Assembly: GCF_000771875.1 (NCBI RefSeq)
Contig: NZ_JPXX01000008.1
Location: 51,429-115,428 of the forward strand
From: Gallibacterium genomosp. 1
GTDB lineage: Bacteria > Pseudomonadota > Gammaproteobacteria > Enterobacterales > Pasteurellaceae
Direction: 5' to 3'
Length of the DNA: 64,000 nucleotides
Below, in pieces: positions 32,017 to 43,020 of this stretch. The number at the start of each line of letters is the position of its first letter. Positions within the stretch are counted from its first letter, which is position 1. The position numbers and the translations under genes are program-made. Below the pieces are notes generated by a model, which saw only the letters and a list, made by a program, of their open reading frames with translations, was not told the DNA's origin and searched no databases.

Positions 32017-32616
32017 TTAACGGTAACACCAAGCCAAAACCCGCCTTGCAAAGGTTTTCCATAACACAAATACTCCACAAAGCGCTAAAAACAGTAACGA
32101 ATCAATGTTATAGGCTTTTAGTGATAGGTAATAATGAATTGCTGCTAAAACAACGACCAATAAGGATAATTGGTGTAGCGAAAACCAACGCTTACCTAAT
32201 CTTCTTTTGATATAAGGAATTGAAGATAAGGCAATCAAAACCAACAGAATCATTGCAATAAAGCCAATTTGTAGATAGGTTCTACTCACGATTTCGCTAA
32301 TAAAAAGTTGGAAATCAAAGCCTAGTTCTAACGCAAGATAACCAACAATGTGCAACGATAACCAAAATAATCCCCATAGCCCCAAACTGCGGTGTAGTGG
32401 GAGTAATATTGGTTGCCGTAAGCACTGCGTAATAATCCTAAAACTAAATAAGATTAATAAAAATAATAAGGCGGTATAGCCTAGAAAATGAATAATCTCT
32501 TTAATTGGATCAGTACCAAAGCTACTTACCAAATTAAAATTGATCGCATAGATAAGCCAAAGGAGAGGGATAACTCCTCCCAAATGAATACAATAACGCA
32601 AAATTTTAAATAACAT
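32017..32616 (-). CDS. msrQ: Heme-binding membrane subunit of the periplasmic MsrPQ system
   Basis: MsrQ (YedZ) is an inner-membrane b-type heme protein that passes electrons from the quinone pool or flavin reductase to MsrP. The 199-residue protein has about six membrane helices with the heme-ligand histidines expected in HRSLGLWGLFWLSLHIVG and HQLSLLVVVLAAIHYY. Its start is one base after the msrP stop, so it is co-transcribed with msrP. Confidence 0.93.
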   Translation of the reverse strand: MLFKILRYCIHLGGVIPLLWLIYAINFNLVSSFGTDPIKEIIHFLGYTALLFLLILFSFRIITQCLRQPILLPLHRSLGLWGLFWLSLHIVGYLALELGFDFQLFISEIVSRTYLQIGFIAMILLVLIALSSIPYIKRRLGKRWFSLHQLSLLVVVLAAIHYYLSLKAYNIDSLLFLALCGVFVLWKTFARRVLAWCYR

Positions 32617-32617
32617 C

Positions 32618-33571
32618 TTAGTAATTCTTGCTTAAATCCAGGTGAGAATATAAGTGAGCAACTTGTTCTTCATAACCATTAAACATTAATGTTGGCTGTC
32701 TTTTAATATCAAATAATCCACCAGACCCAATTACGCGTTCGGAGGCTTGTGACCAACGAGGATGATCTACTTTTGGATTGACATTGGCATAAAAACCATA
32801 TTCATGTGGAGCGAGTTTTACCCAAGTGGTTAATGGGCGAGTTTCACTTAAGGTAATTTTGACAATGGATTTAATACTCTTAAACCCGTATTTCCAAGGT
32901 ACAACTAAGCGAATCGGCGCGCCACTTTGTGGTGCTAAGGTTTTACCATATAGCCCGACAGACATCAGCGTTAGTGGATTCATTGCTTCTTCAATCGTCA
33001 ATCCCTCGATATAAGGGTAATCAATATTACCACCGAAGAAAGGATTTTTTTGCCCTGGCATCTGCTCTGGATCATACAGCGTTTCGAAGACAACATATTT
33101 TGCTTTACTAGTAGGAGCAACAGCTTTTAATAAAGAGGAGAGTGGGAAACCAATCCAAGGAATAACCATTGACCAAGCCTCGACACAACGGAAACGGTAG
33201 ATTCGCTCTTCTAATGGAAATTTAGTGAGGAGATCTTGGTGATCTAAGATAAGTGGTTTCTCAACTTCACCACCAATTTCTAATTGCCAAGGATCCGTTT
33301 TGAAATCTTTTGCGTAGTGTGCGGGCGATCCTTTTTCAACACCAAATTCATAAAAATTATTATAACCAATTACTTTTTCTTCAGGCGTTAATGGCAATGT
33401 ATTTTCTGCTTGGGTAGAAAAATCTAATGCGATACGGCGATCGATTTTATCTTCTGCATAACTTAGTTTAGGCAGTAATGGCGTAATACTTGCTCCCCCT
33501 AATAAAGCAATTAGTTGGCGACGTTTTTTAAAAATATGTTCAGGAGTAACATCGTGTTCAGTGAGTTTCAT
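32618..33571 (-). CDS. msrP: Periplasmic protein-methionine-sulfoxide reductase, molybdenum subunit
   Basis: MsrP (YedY) repairs oxidised methionine in envelope proteins. It is exported by Tat: [12 protein letters not shown] near residue 16 is the twin-arginine motif. The 317-residue protein has the molybdopterin-binding oxidoreductase fold, with the molybdenum-ligand cysteine in [32 protein letters not shown] and [12 protein letters not shown] are conserved cofactor-site blocks. It is the first gene of msrPQ. The 186-base gap to the divergent ybeZ shows a promoter only on the plus side. Confidence 0.95.
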   Translation of the reverse strand: MKLTEHDVTPEHIFKKRRQLIALLGGASITPLLPKLSYAEDKIDRRIALDFSTQAENTLPLTPEEKVIGYNNFYEFGVEKGSPAHYAKDFKTDPWQLEIGGEVEKPLILDHQDLLTKFPLEERIYRFRCVEAWSMVIPWIGFPLSSLLKAVAPTSKAKYVVFETLYDPEQMPGQKNPFFGGNIDYPYIEGLTIEEAMNPLTLMSVGLYGKTLAPQSGAPIRLVVPWKYGFKSIKSIVKITLSETRPLTTWVKLAPHEYGFYANVNPKVDHPRWSQASERVIGSGGLFDIKRQPTLMFNGYEEQVAHLYSHLDLSKNY

Positions 33572-33696
33572 ATACTATCCTTAATAATAAATAAAAGTAA
33601 TTAATTAACCGATATTCAGATTGGCATTTTTAGTAGAAGTTCCTGATGAATTGGAAAAGTTTATAGATTGCTGTAATAGGTAAGATAAAAGGGAAT

Positions 33697-33725
33697 TTAT
33701 TGCTCACCAGAAAAACGCTATACTA
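33697..33725 (+). promoter_or_regulatory. Candidate ybeZ promoter
   Basis: TTTATT (33697-33702), 17 bases, TATACT (33720-33725), about 30 bases before the ybeZ start codon. Confidence 0.4.
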
Positions 33726-33757
33726 CCAACACTTTTATGTAACCACTGAGGTGGAAC

Positions 33758-34846
33758 TTGACCACAACAATTTCAGAAGTTTTTACGTTAGAACCACAAG
33801 ATAATGCACGATTGCAATCACTTTGTGGACCATTTGATGAACATATCTCATTAATTGAAAAGCAGTTTAACCTAATTATCTCTCGCCGTAATTTTACGTT
33901 TACCTTAGAGTCAGCAGACGAAGAAAGTAAACCTCATCACGCACAGTTATTGAAAAATGTGGCAAAGCTCATTCAACGTTTATATGTCGAAACGGCAATG
34001 GTAAAAGGCAAAGTGAATGAACTCGATCTTGAGCAAATTCATTTAGCAATCCAGGAAAGCAGAATGTTGCTGCAACAGGTTGATACCGTTGAAGATGATG
34101 AAGCTAAAGTCTTTAGTACCACGATCAAAACTAAGCGTGGTGTGATCAAACCACGTGGCAAAAATCAGATCCAATATTTACATAATATTTTGCGTCATGA
34201 TATTAGCTTTGGGATTGGGCCGGCAGGCACAGGAAAAACTTTTTTGGCAGTTGCAGCAGCAGTTGAAGCGTTGGAAAAACAGCAAGTACGCCGTTTGTTA
34301 TTGACACGTCCTGCGGTGGAGGCTGGTGAAAAATTGGGGTTTTTACCGGGGGATTTAACACAAAAAATCGATCCTTATTTGCGACCATTATATGATGCAC
34401 TTTTTGAAATGCTTGGTTTTGAAAAAGTGCAGAAGTTGATGGAACGTAATGTGATTGAAATCGCACCGTTGGCATATATGCGTGGCCGTACTTTGAATGA
34501 TGCTTTTATTATTTTAGATGAAAGTCAAAACACGACTATTGAACAGATGAAAATGTTTTTGACTCGTATCGGGTTTAATTCTAAAGCGGTGATCACCGGC
34601 GATATTACTCAGGTTGATTTACCTCGTGGACAAAAATCCGGTTTACGGCACGCTATTGAAGTGTTAAGCAATGTAGACGATTTAAGTTTTAATTATTTTA
34701 AGAGTGAAGATATTGTGCGTCATCCAGTGGTGGCAAAAGTAGTACAGGCGTATGAAAAATGGGATGAGGAGGAACAATTACGCCGTAAAGAGATTGCGGA
34801 ACAACGTCGTCAGGCAAAATTAGAGGAACAACAAAATGACGAATAA
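33758..34846 (+). CDS. ybeZ: PhoH-like ATPase YbeZ
   Basis: A 362-residue PhoH-family P-loop ATPase partnering with YbeY in ribosome/RNA quality control. Walker A is [19 protein letters not shown] (near residue 155). Walker B is [30 protein letters not shown] is the family block. The start codon is TTG, supported by GAGGTGGAA just upstream. The C-terminal tail is rich in Glu, Arg and Gln. The stop overlaps ybeY by 11 bases. Confidence 0.94.
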   Translation: MTTTISEVFTLEPQDNARLQSLCGPFDEHISLIEKQFNLIISRRNFTFTLESADEESKPHHAQLLKNVAKLIQRLYVETAMVKGKVNELDLEQIHLAIQESRMLLQQVDTVEDDEAKVFSTTIKTKRGVIKPRGKNQIQYLHNILRHDISFGIGPAGTGKTFLAVAAAVEALEKQQVRRLLLTRPAVEAGEKLGFLPGDLTQKIDPYLRPLYDALFEMLGFEKVQKLMERNVIEIAPLAYMRGRTLNDAFIILDESQNTTIEQMKMFLTRIGFNSKAVITGDITQVDLPRGQKSGLRHAIEVLSNVDDLSFNYFKSEDIVRHPVVAKVVQAYEKWDEEEQLRRKEIAEQRRQAKLEEQQNDE

Positions 34847-35312
34847 TGCTGAAATGCTAGTAGATCTACAAATTGCCAGTGAAGATCAAAGCAATTTACC
34901 AACATTACAACAATTCACTTATTGGGCAACACAGGCGGTTAAACCGCAGCAAGATAATATAGAAATAACAATTCGGATCGTGGATGAGGAAGAAAGCCAT
35001 CATTTGAATTTTACTTATCGAAACAAAGATCGTCCGACTAATGTGCTTTCGTTCCCGTTTGAAGTGCCAGAAGGCATTGAGTTGCCGTTATTGGGAGATT
35101 TGGTGATTTGTCGTCAAGTGGTTGAAAAAGAAGCACAGGAACAGCAAATTTCTTTAGAAGCTCATTATGCACATTTGACCGTACACGGCTGTTTACACCT
35201 GTTGGGCTATGATCATATTGAAGATGATGAAGCTGAAGAAATGGAAAATTTGGAAACAGAGATTATGCTGTCAATGGGATATGCTGATCCTTATGTAAGT
35301 GAGAAAATCTAA
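34836..35312 (+). CDS. ybeY: Endoribonuclease YbeY, rRNA maturation factor
   Basis: YbeY is a zinc-dependent endoribonuclease in 16S rRNA maturation and ribosome quality control. The 158-residue protein has the metal motif [15 protein letters not shown] with three histidines and [20 protein letters not shown] lies upstream inside ybeZ. It is followed without a gap by tmcA. Confidence 0.96.
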   Translation: MTNNAEMLVDLQIASEDQSNLPTLQQFTYWATQAVKPQQDNIEITIRIVDEEESHHLNFTYRNKDRPTNVLSFPFEVPEGIELPLLGDLVICRQVVEKEAQEQQISLEAHYAHLTVHGCLHLLGYDHIEDDEAEEMENLETEIMLSMGYADPYVSEKI

Positions 35313-37265
35313 GTGCAAGATTTTTCTCGTCAAATTATTATTTTTTCCGGGTCGTCACACTGGAAAATAGAACAACAGCTCAAGATTATTCAACATTATC
35401 AACATTATCACGGTGTATATTGCGGTCATCAGCTACCGCAATATACTCAGGATTCTCTTTCTTGTTATGCTTTTCAACAAAGTCGCAATATATTAGGACA
35501 AGAATTTCAATTTGCTATTTTTGATGCGACAGTGGAAAAAGATATTGCATTCCATTTGGATAGTTTATTGATCTTATCAGCAACATTACAGGCTGGCGGT
35601 GCTTTATTTCTTTTCATACCTGAATGGCACAAGCTGGATGAATGTATCGATTTTGATAGTGAACGTTGGAACAACGGTCAACGACCGCATACCGTGCCAC
35701 ATTTTATGAATTGGTTTAAACAAACTGTTGCTTGGCAACAAATTGTTGTTTATCAAGAAAATGGAAGTGAAATCATACTTCCACAGCTGACTTCCGCTAA
35801 TTGGCATATACCACCTTCTGCTATAAAGCATCAACAAGCAGTATTGATGCAGCTAGCTCAACGACCCAATGGCATTCTATTATTATCTGCTCGCCGTGGA
35901 CGAGGTAAATCAGCTTTGCTTGGTCAATTAATTCAGCAACAGTCACAAACAGCAAATATTTTAATTACTGCTGCGAATAAAAAAGCAGTAACAACTGTTG
36001 CCAAATTTGCTTTACCTCAGAAATTGAATTTTATTGCACCAGATGAACTACTACAAAAAATTAAACAAAAACAGTTCAATAATAACGAATTTTTAATTGT
36101 TGACGAGGCTGCAATGTTGCCATTGTCAAGTCTTGCATTATTTTCCAACGCCTTCAGCAAAGTGCTGTTGACAAGCACCAGTGAAGGTTATGAGGGGTCA
36201 GGCAAAGGCTTTATCTTGAAGTTACAAGGATATTTAAAGCGAAAAATTCACTTTTTTGATTTAGACATTCCATTACGCTGGCAGCAGAATGACCGACTTG
36301 AACAATGGATGGATCAATTAGCATTAGTAGATCAAAACACCTCCAATATCCCTTATCAAAATAGTAAGCCGAAATTTAATGTTTATAATACTTTGCCGAT
36401 CAATTTTCCATTTGCTGAACTATATCAATTACTCAACTTATCTCATTACCGCACTACACCTACTGATTTACGTCGTTTAATGGATAGTACTAATCAATAT
36501 TTTATAACGGTAGAAATGGCGGAACGTATTATTGGTGTAGTGTGGTGTTTAGAAGAGGGAGGTTTTTGTGATGAAAAACTAGTTGAACAAATTCGGTTAG
36601 GTTATCGTCGTCCAAAAGGAAATTTGGTTGCTCAAGCTTTGTGTTTTCAAACTAATTTATCACACGCCTTAACATTACGTTCAGTACGTATTTCGCGGAT
36701 TGCTGTGCTACCTCAATATCAACATCAAACCTTAGGAACACAGTTAATTCAGCAATGTATACAAAAGTATCGGCATCACGTTGATTATCTTTCGGTCAGT
36801 TTTGGCTTTGAAACCTCATTATTTCGATTTTGGAAAGAATTAGGTTTTCAATTAAGTGCTGTTAGTGTTAAGCCGGAAGCAAGCAGTGGTAATTACAGCG
36901 TAATGATGATTTATCCGTTATCTACTGCTGGTACAGTTTTTTGTCAACAGGCAGTGAATCGTTTCCAACGCGATTTTATATTAAGTGAACATCCATTATT
37001 AACAAAACTTGATTCACAAGTAGAAACAGATTGGCATTTAAATTCAGAAGATTGGCAGTTTATTGATGAATTTATTCAATATCAACGCACTTTAGCAGTA
37101 AGTTATGCTGCTTTACGTCGATTATTTCACCATTATCCAAATGATAATCTAGAAAAACAGTTGAAACAATTTAAAAGCTTATTTTTTACACAAAAAAAAC
37201 TAAAAACAACAATTTTTAAACAACAACTTGAGCATTTTTTAGCTAATAAAAATAAAAAAATTTAG
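35313..37265 (+). CDS. tmcA: tRNA(Met) cytidine acetyltransferase
   Basis: TmcA acetylates the wobble cytidine of elongator tRNA-Met. The 650-residue protein has an N-terminal DUF1726-like domain and a RecD-like ATPase domain with Walker A RRGRGKSALLGQL (near residue 195) and FLIVDEAAMLPL. A GNAT acetyltransferase domain follows (VRISRIAVLPQYQHQTLGTQL, near residue 465), then a tRNA-binding tail. The start is GTG immediately after the ybeY stop. Sharing a transcript with ybeZ-ybeY is likely. Confidence 0.93.
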   Translation: MQDFSRQIIIFSGSSHWKIEQQLKIIQHYQHYHGVYCGHQLPQYTQDSLSCYAFQQSRNILGQEFQFAIFDATVEKDIAFHLDSLLILSATLQAGGALFLFIPEWHKLDECIDFDSERWNNGQRPHTVPHFMNWFKQTVAWQQIVVYQENGSEIILPQLTSANWHIPPSAIKHQQAVLMQLAQRPNGILLLSARRGRGKSALLGQLIQQQSQTANILITAANKKAVTTVAKFALPQKLNFIAPDELLQKIKQKQFNNNEFLIVDEAAMLPLSSLALFSNAFSKVLLTSTSEGYEGSGKGFILKLQGYLKRKIHFFDLDIPLRWQQNDRLEQWMDQLALVDQNTSNIPYQNSKPKFNVYNTLPINFPFAELYQLLNLSHYRTTPTDLRRLMDSTNQYFITVEMAERIIGVVWCLEEGGFCDEKLVEQIRLGYRRPKGNLVAQALCFQTNLSHALTLRSVRISRIAVLPQYQHQTLGTQLIQQCIQKYRHHVDYLSVSFGFETSLFRFWKELGFQLSAVSVKPEASSGNYSVMMIYPLSTAGTVFCQQAVNRFQRDFILSEHPLLTKLDSQVETDWHLNSEDWQFIDEFIQYQRTLAVSYAALRRLFHHYPNDNLEKQLKQFKSLFFTQKKLKTTIFKQQLEHFLANKNKKI

Positions 37266-37400
37266 TTTTATATTAAGAAGAAAAGCTAGAGAATAAAATT
37301 AATCTTTTTATATTTATTAGTTAAAAATAGCTGTTTTTTATATTTTTTTAGGTTTTAACACTGCATTATGTATTTAAAAAAAGCAAAATAAGCCATTATT

Positions 37401-37444
37401 TAGCATAAAATGCTATTGACTTAAAATGCTCTTTTCGGCAAAAT
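37401..37444 (+). promoter_or_regulatory. leu operon promoter with upstream palindrome
   Basis: TTGACT (37416-37421), 17 bases, CAAAAT (37439-37444). Immediately upstream is TAGCATAAAATGCTA (37401-37415), a perfect inverted repeat with a three-base centre, possibly an operator. The 375 bases between tmcA and leuA hold this promoter and the attenuator. The first 100 bases are AT-rich with only a weak AAAAA/TTTTT hairpin that might end tmcA. Confidence 0.55.
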
Positions 37445-37479
37445 CGATCACGTTTTTCAGTTTTATAAGGTTTTGAACA

Positions 37480-37527
37480 ATGTTTTCTCCTATTTCTTTA
37501 TCTCTGATTCTGTTACTCACAAATTAA
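37480..37527 (+). CDS. leuL: leu operon leader peptide
   Basis: A 15-codon ORF, MFSPISLSLILLLTN, with five leucines (TTA, CTG, CTG, TTA, CTC) in its last nine codons. It sits between the promoter and an attenuator hairpin. AAGGTTTTGAACA precedes the ATG. Its purpose is to measure charged leucyl-tRNA by ribosome stalling. Confidence 0.85.
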   Translation: MFSPISLSLILLLTN

Positions 37528-37610
37528 CAATTTGTGCGGTAAGGCGTGGATAAAGAAAAAATTGAATTTAAGCAAACACACATCTGCCCGCACTTAGCGG
37601 GCTTTTTTTT
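37519..37610 (+). terminator. Leucine attenuator with alternative hairpins
   Basis: The terminator is GCCCGC (37586-37591), loop ACTTA, GCGGGC (37597-37602), then eight T. An early hairpin ACAAATT/AATTTGT (37519-37525/37529-37535) overlaps the leuL stop. GTGCGG (37534-37539) can instead pair with CCGCAC (37588-37593), which would break the terminator. These three exclusive pairings form a standard attenuator. Confidence 0.85.
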
Positions 37611-37640
37611 AACTCTTTTTTATGTTGACGACGGTGGAGT

Positions 37641-40282
<2,642 letters not shown>

Positions 40283-40902
40283 ATCTCCCCCTATCCCCCT
40301 CTTTGTTAAAGAGGGGGGATTGATTAGTAGGAAAAATAGTAGAGCTGCCTTATTTCCCTATCTTTCTCAAAAAAGGGGAAATGGAATAGTAGAAATAACG
40401 AAGTCTCTTTCTTATTCCTCCTCTTTATTAAAGAGGGGAAATTGATAAGTGAAATAGCTTAGTTATTTTCTATCAATAAGGAGTAAATAAGAGAAACTGA
40501 TAATGAAATCTCCCCCTAACCCCCTCTTTATTAAAGAGGGGGAATTGATAAGTGAAATAACTTAGTTAGTTTCTATCAATAAGGGATAAATAAGAGAAAC
40601 TGATAATGAAATCTCTCACAAAATCCCCTCTTTGTTAAAGAGGGGGATTGATTAGTAGGAAAAATAGTAGAGCTGCCTTATTTCCCTATCTTTCTCAAAA
40701 AAGGGGAAATGGAATAGTAGAAATAACGAAGTCTCTTTCTTATTCCTCCTCTTTATTAAAGAGGTGGGCTTGATAAGTGAAATAGCTTAGTTATTTTCTA
40801 TCAATAAGGGATAAATAAGAGAAACTGATAATGAAATCTCCCCCTAACCCCCTCTTTAATAAAGAGGGGGTTAGGGGGAGATTCTAAACAAGAGATTATA
40901 AA
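40283..40902. repeat. Cluster of palindromic and tandem repeats between leuB and leuC
   Basis: About 620 bases without a gene. Six palindromes built on CCCCTCTTT-(G/A)TTAAAGAGGGG recur near 40295, 40418, 40512, 40625, 40746 and 40835. A block of about 240 bases (40301-40542) is repeated almost exactly at 40630-40870, an offset of 328-329. A 68-base segment beginning GATAAGTGAAATA occurs three times (40444-40511, 40547-40614, 40772-40839). Each unit can fold into a GC-rich hairpin. It resembles REP/MITE-type intergenic repeats. A 73-codon open frame across it has no coding character. Confidence 0.85.
40835..40883. repeat. Perfect 23-base-pair palindrome upstream of leuC
   Basis: AATCTCCCCCTAACCCCC and on to TCTTT (40835-40857) is mirrored exactly at 40861-40883 around a three-base centre AAT. 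It is the longest arm in the cluster and ends 19 bases before the leuC ATG. Confidence 0.85.
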
Positions 40903-42315
40903 ATGACGAAAAAAACCCTATACGATAAATTATTTGACGCCCACGTCGTCTATGAAGCAGCAGGCGAAACGCCGATTTTGTATATCAACCGCCATTTGAT
41001 TCACGAAGTAACCAGTCCGCAAGCCTTTGACGGATTGCGAGTGGCGAATCGTCAAGTTCGCCAAGTGGGGAAAACCTTCGGTACAATGGATCACAGCATT
41101 TCAACCCAAGTGCGTGATGTGAATAAACTTGAGGGGCAAGCGAAAATCCAAGTGTTGGAACTTGCCAAAAACTGTGCCAATACAGGCATTGAATTGTTTG
41201 ATATGAACACCAAACAGCAAGGGATCGTTCACGTTATGGGCCCTGAGCAAGGGCTAACGTTGCCAGGAATGACTATCGTCTGTGGCGATTCCCATACTGC
41301 AACGCACGGTGCATTTGGTGCATTAGCGTTTGGGATTGGTACATCAGAAGTGGAACACGTTTTAGCCACCCAAACCTTAAAACAAAGCCGTGCAAAAAAT
41401 ATGAAAATTGAAGTGCGAGGCAAAGTCGCCCCAGGAATTACGGCAAAAGACATTGTGCTTGCCATTATCGGCAAAACTACAATGGCAGGCGGCACGGGAC
41501 ACGTTGTGGAATTTTGCGGTGAAGCCATTCGTGATCTTTCAATGGAAGGGCGTATGACCGTGTGCAATATGGCGATCGAACTCGGTGCGAAAGCGGGCTT
41601 AATCGCCCCAGATGAGACGACCTTTGAATACTTGAAAGGTCGCCCTTATGCACCGAAAGGCAAAGATTGGGACGATGCGGTGGCTTATTGGAAAACTTTA
41701 AAAACCGATGATGATGCACATTTTGATACCGTAGTGGTGTTAGACGCGAAAGAGATTTCGCCACAAGTAACTTGGGGAACGAATCCTGGACAGGTGATCG
41801 GTATTGATCAAACCGTGCCAAATCCTGCGGAAATGAGAGATCCTGTGGTGCGAGCTTCCGCTGAAAAAGCACTGGCTTACATTGGCTTAGAAGCTAACAC
41901 CGATTTAACCCAAGTGCCAGTGGATCAAGTGTTTATCGGCTCTTGCACTAACTCGCGTATTGAAGACTTACGTGCTGCCGCCGCAGTGATGAAAGGACGT
42001 AAAGTTGCCGATAACGTAAAACGCGTGTTGGTCGTTCCGGGGTCAGGTCTTGTTAAAGAGCAAGCGGAAAAAGAGGGCTTAGATAAAATTTTTATCGAAG
42101 CAGGGGCACAGTGGCGTAACCCAGGCTGTTCAATGTGCCTAGGAATGAACGACGATCAACTTGGCGAGTGGGAACGTTGTGCCTCCACCAGTAACCGCAA
42201 CTTTGAAGGTCGCCAAGGGCGTAACGGACGCACGCATTTAGTCAGCCCCGCAATGGCAGCAGCGGCGGCAGTGTTTGGCAAATTTGTTGATATTCGTCAA
42301 GTGGAATTACTTTAA
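40903..42315 (+). CDS. leuC: 3-isopropylmalate dehydratase large subunit
   Basis: LeuC with LeuD isomerises 2- to 3-isopropylmalate. The 470-residue aconitase-type protein has the 4Fe-4S ligand cysteines expected in [16 protein letters not shown] and [13 protein letters not shown], and [23 protein letters not shown]. It lies 620 bases after leuB because of the inserted repeats. The only ribosome-site candidate is AGAGATTATAAA, which is weak. Transcription may come from the leu promoter through the hairpins or from an unseen local promoter. Confidence 0.97.
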   Translation: MTKKTLYDKLFDAHVVYEAAGETPILYINRHLIHEVTSPQAFDGLRVANRQVRQVGKTFGTMDHSISTQVRDVNKLEGQAKIQVLELAKNCANTGIELFDMNTKQQGIVHVMGPEQGLTLPGMTIVCGDSHTATHGAFGALAFGIGTSEVEHVLATQTLKQSRAKNMKIEVRGKVAPGITAKDIVLAIIGKTTMAGGTGHVVEFCGEAIRDLSMEGRMTVCNMAIELGAKAGLIAPDETTFEYLKGRPYAPKGKDWDDAVAYWKTLKTDDDAHFDTVVVLDAKEISPQVTWGTNPGQVIGIDQTVPNPAEMRDPVVRASAEKALAYIGLEANTDLTQVPVDQVFIGSCTNSRIEDLRAAAAVMKGRKVADNVKRVLVVPGSGLVKEQAEKEGLDKIFIEAGAQWRNPGCSMCLGMNDDQLGEWERCASTSNRNFEGRQGRNGRTHLVSPAMAAAAAVFGKFVDIRQVELL

Positions 42316-42324
42316 GGAGAAATT

Positions 42325-42927
42325 ATGGCAGGCTTTAAACAGCATTCAGGCATTGTTGTACCTTTAGATGTGGCAAATGTAGATACCGATGCCATTATCC
42401 CAAAACAATTTTTACAAGCTATCACCCGTGTGGGCTTTGGCAAGCATTTATTCCACGAATGGCGTTATCTCGATGCGGCAGGCACACAGCCTAATCCTGA
42501 TTTCGTGTTGAACTATCCGCAATATCAAGGGGCAAGCATTTTATTGGCACGCAAAAATCTTGGCTGTGGTTCTTCCCGTGAACACGCCCCCTGGGCATTG
42601 GCAGATTATGGCTTCAAAGTGATGATCGCCCCGAGCTTTGCGGATATTTTCTACAACAACAGCCTAAATAATCATATGTTGCCAATCCGTTTAAGCGAAG
42701 AAGAAATCGAAGAAATCTTCCAATGGGTGGCTAAAAATCAAGGGAAAACCATTGATGTGGATTTAGAAAAAATGACCGTTCGCGTCGGCACAAAAGTTTA
42801 TCCGTTTGAACTAGACGAATTTCGCCGCCACTGCCTATTAAACGGCTTAGACAATATCGGTTTAACCCTACAACACGAAAACGCCATTGCGGAATATGAG
42901 AAAAATATTCCTAACTTCCTAAAATAA
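42325..42927 (+). CDS. leuD: 3-isopropylmalate dehydratase small subunit
   Basis: The 200-residue partner of LeuC, forming the aconitase swivel domain, with [16 protein letters not shown] and [25 protein letters not shown] seven bases before the ATG and a nine-base gap from leuC show coupling. It is the last gene of the operon. No typical terminator follows. Confidence 0.97.
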   Translation: MAGFKQHSGIVVPLDVANVDTDAIIPKQFLQAITRVGFGKHLFHEWRYLDAAGTQPNPDFVLNYPQYQGASILLARKNLGCGSSREHAPWALADYGFKVMIAPSFADIFYNNSLNNHMLPIRLSEEEIEEIFQWVAKNQGKTIDVDLEKMTVRVGTKVYPFELDEFRRHCLLNGLDNIGLTLQHENAIAEYEKNIPNFLK

Positions 42928-42982
42928 ACAGCAAATAGGGTAAAAAATCTCGAATAAATTTCCAAAATCGTGTAAAAAGCGT

Positions 42983-43016
42983 GTATCCTTTTTGCAAAGA
43001 AAAACAAAAAGGATAC
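42983..43016 (+). promoter_or_regulatory. Hairpin covering the glnE ribosome binding site
   Basis: GTATCCTTTTTG (42983-42994) pairs perfectly with CAAAAAGGATAC (43005-43016). The right arm contains AAGGA, the only Shine-Dalgarno sequence for the glnE ATG at 43021. There is no T tail, so it fits a translational control structure better than a terminator. Confidence 0.45.
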
Positions 43017-43020
43017 CGCT

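Noticed and set aside
40283..40902. CRISPR array between leuB and leuC
   Set aside because: Repeats are unequal, palindromic, irregularly spaced and include a long tandem duplication. There are no unique spacers or cas genes.
42983..43016. Ordinary intrinsic terminator for leuD
   Set aside because: A perfect stem but no following T run. The right arm holds the glnE ribosome site instead.
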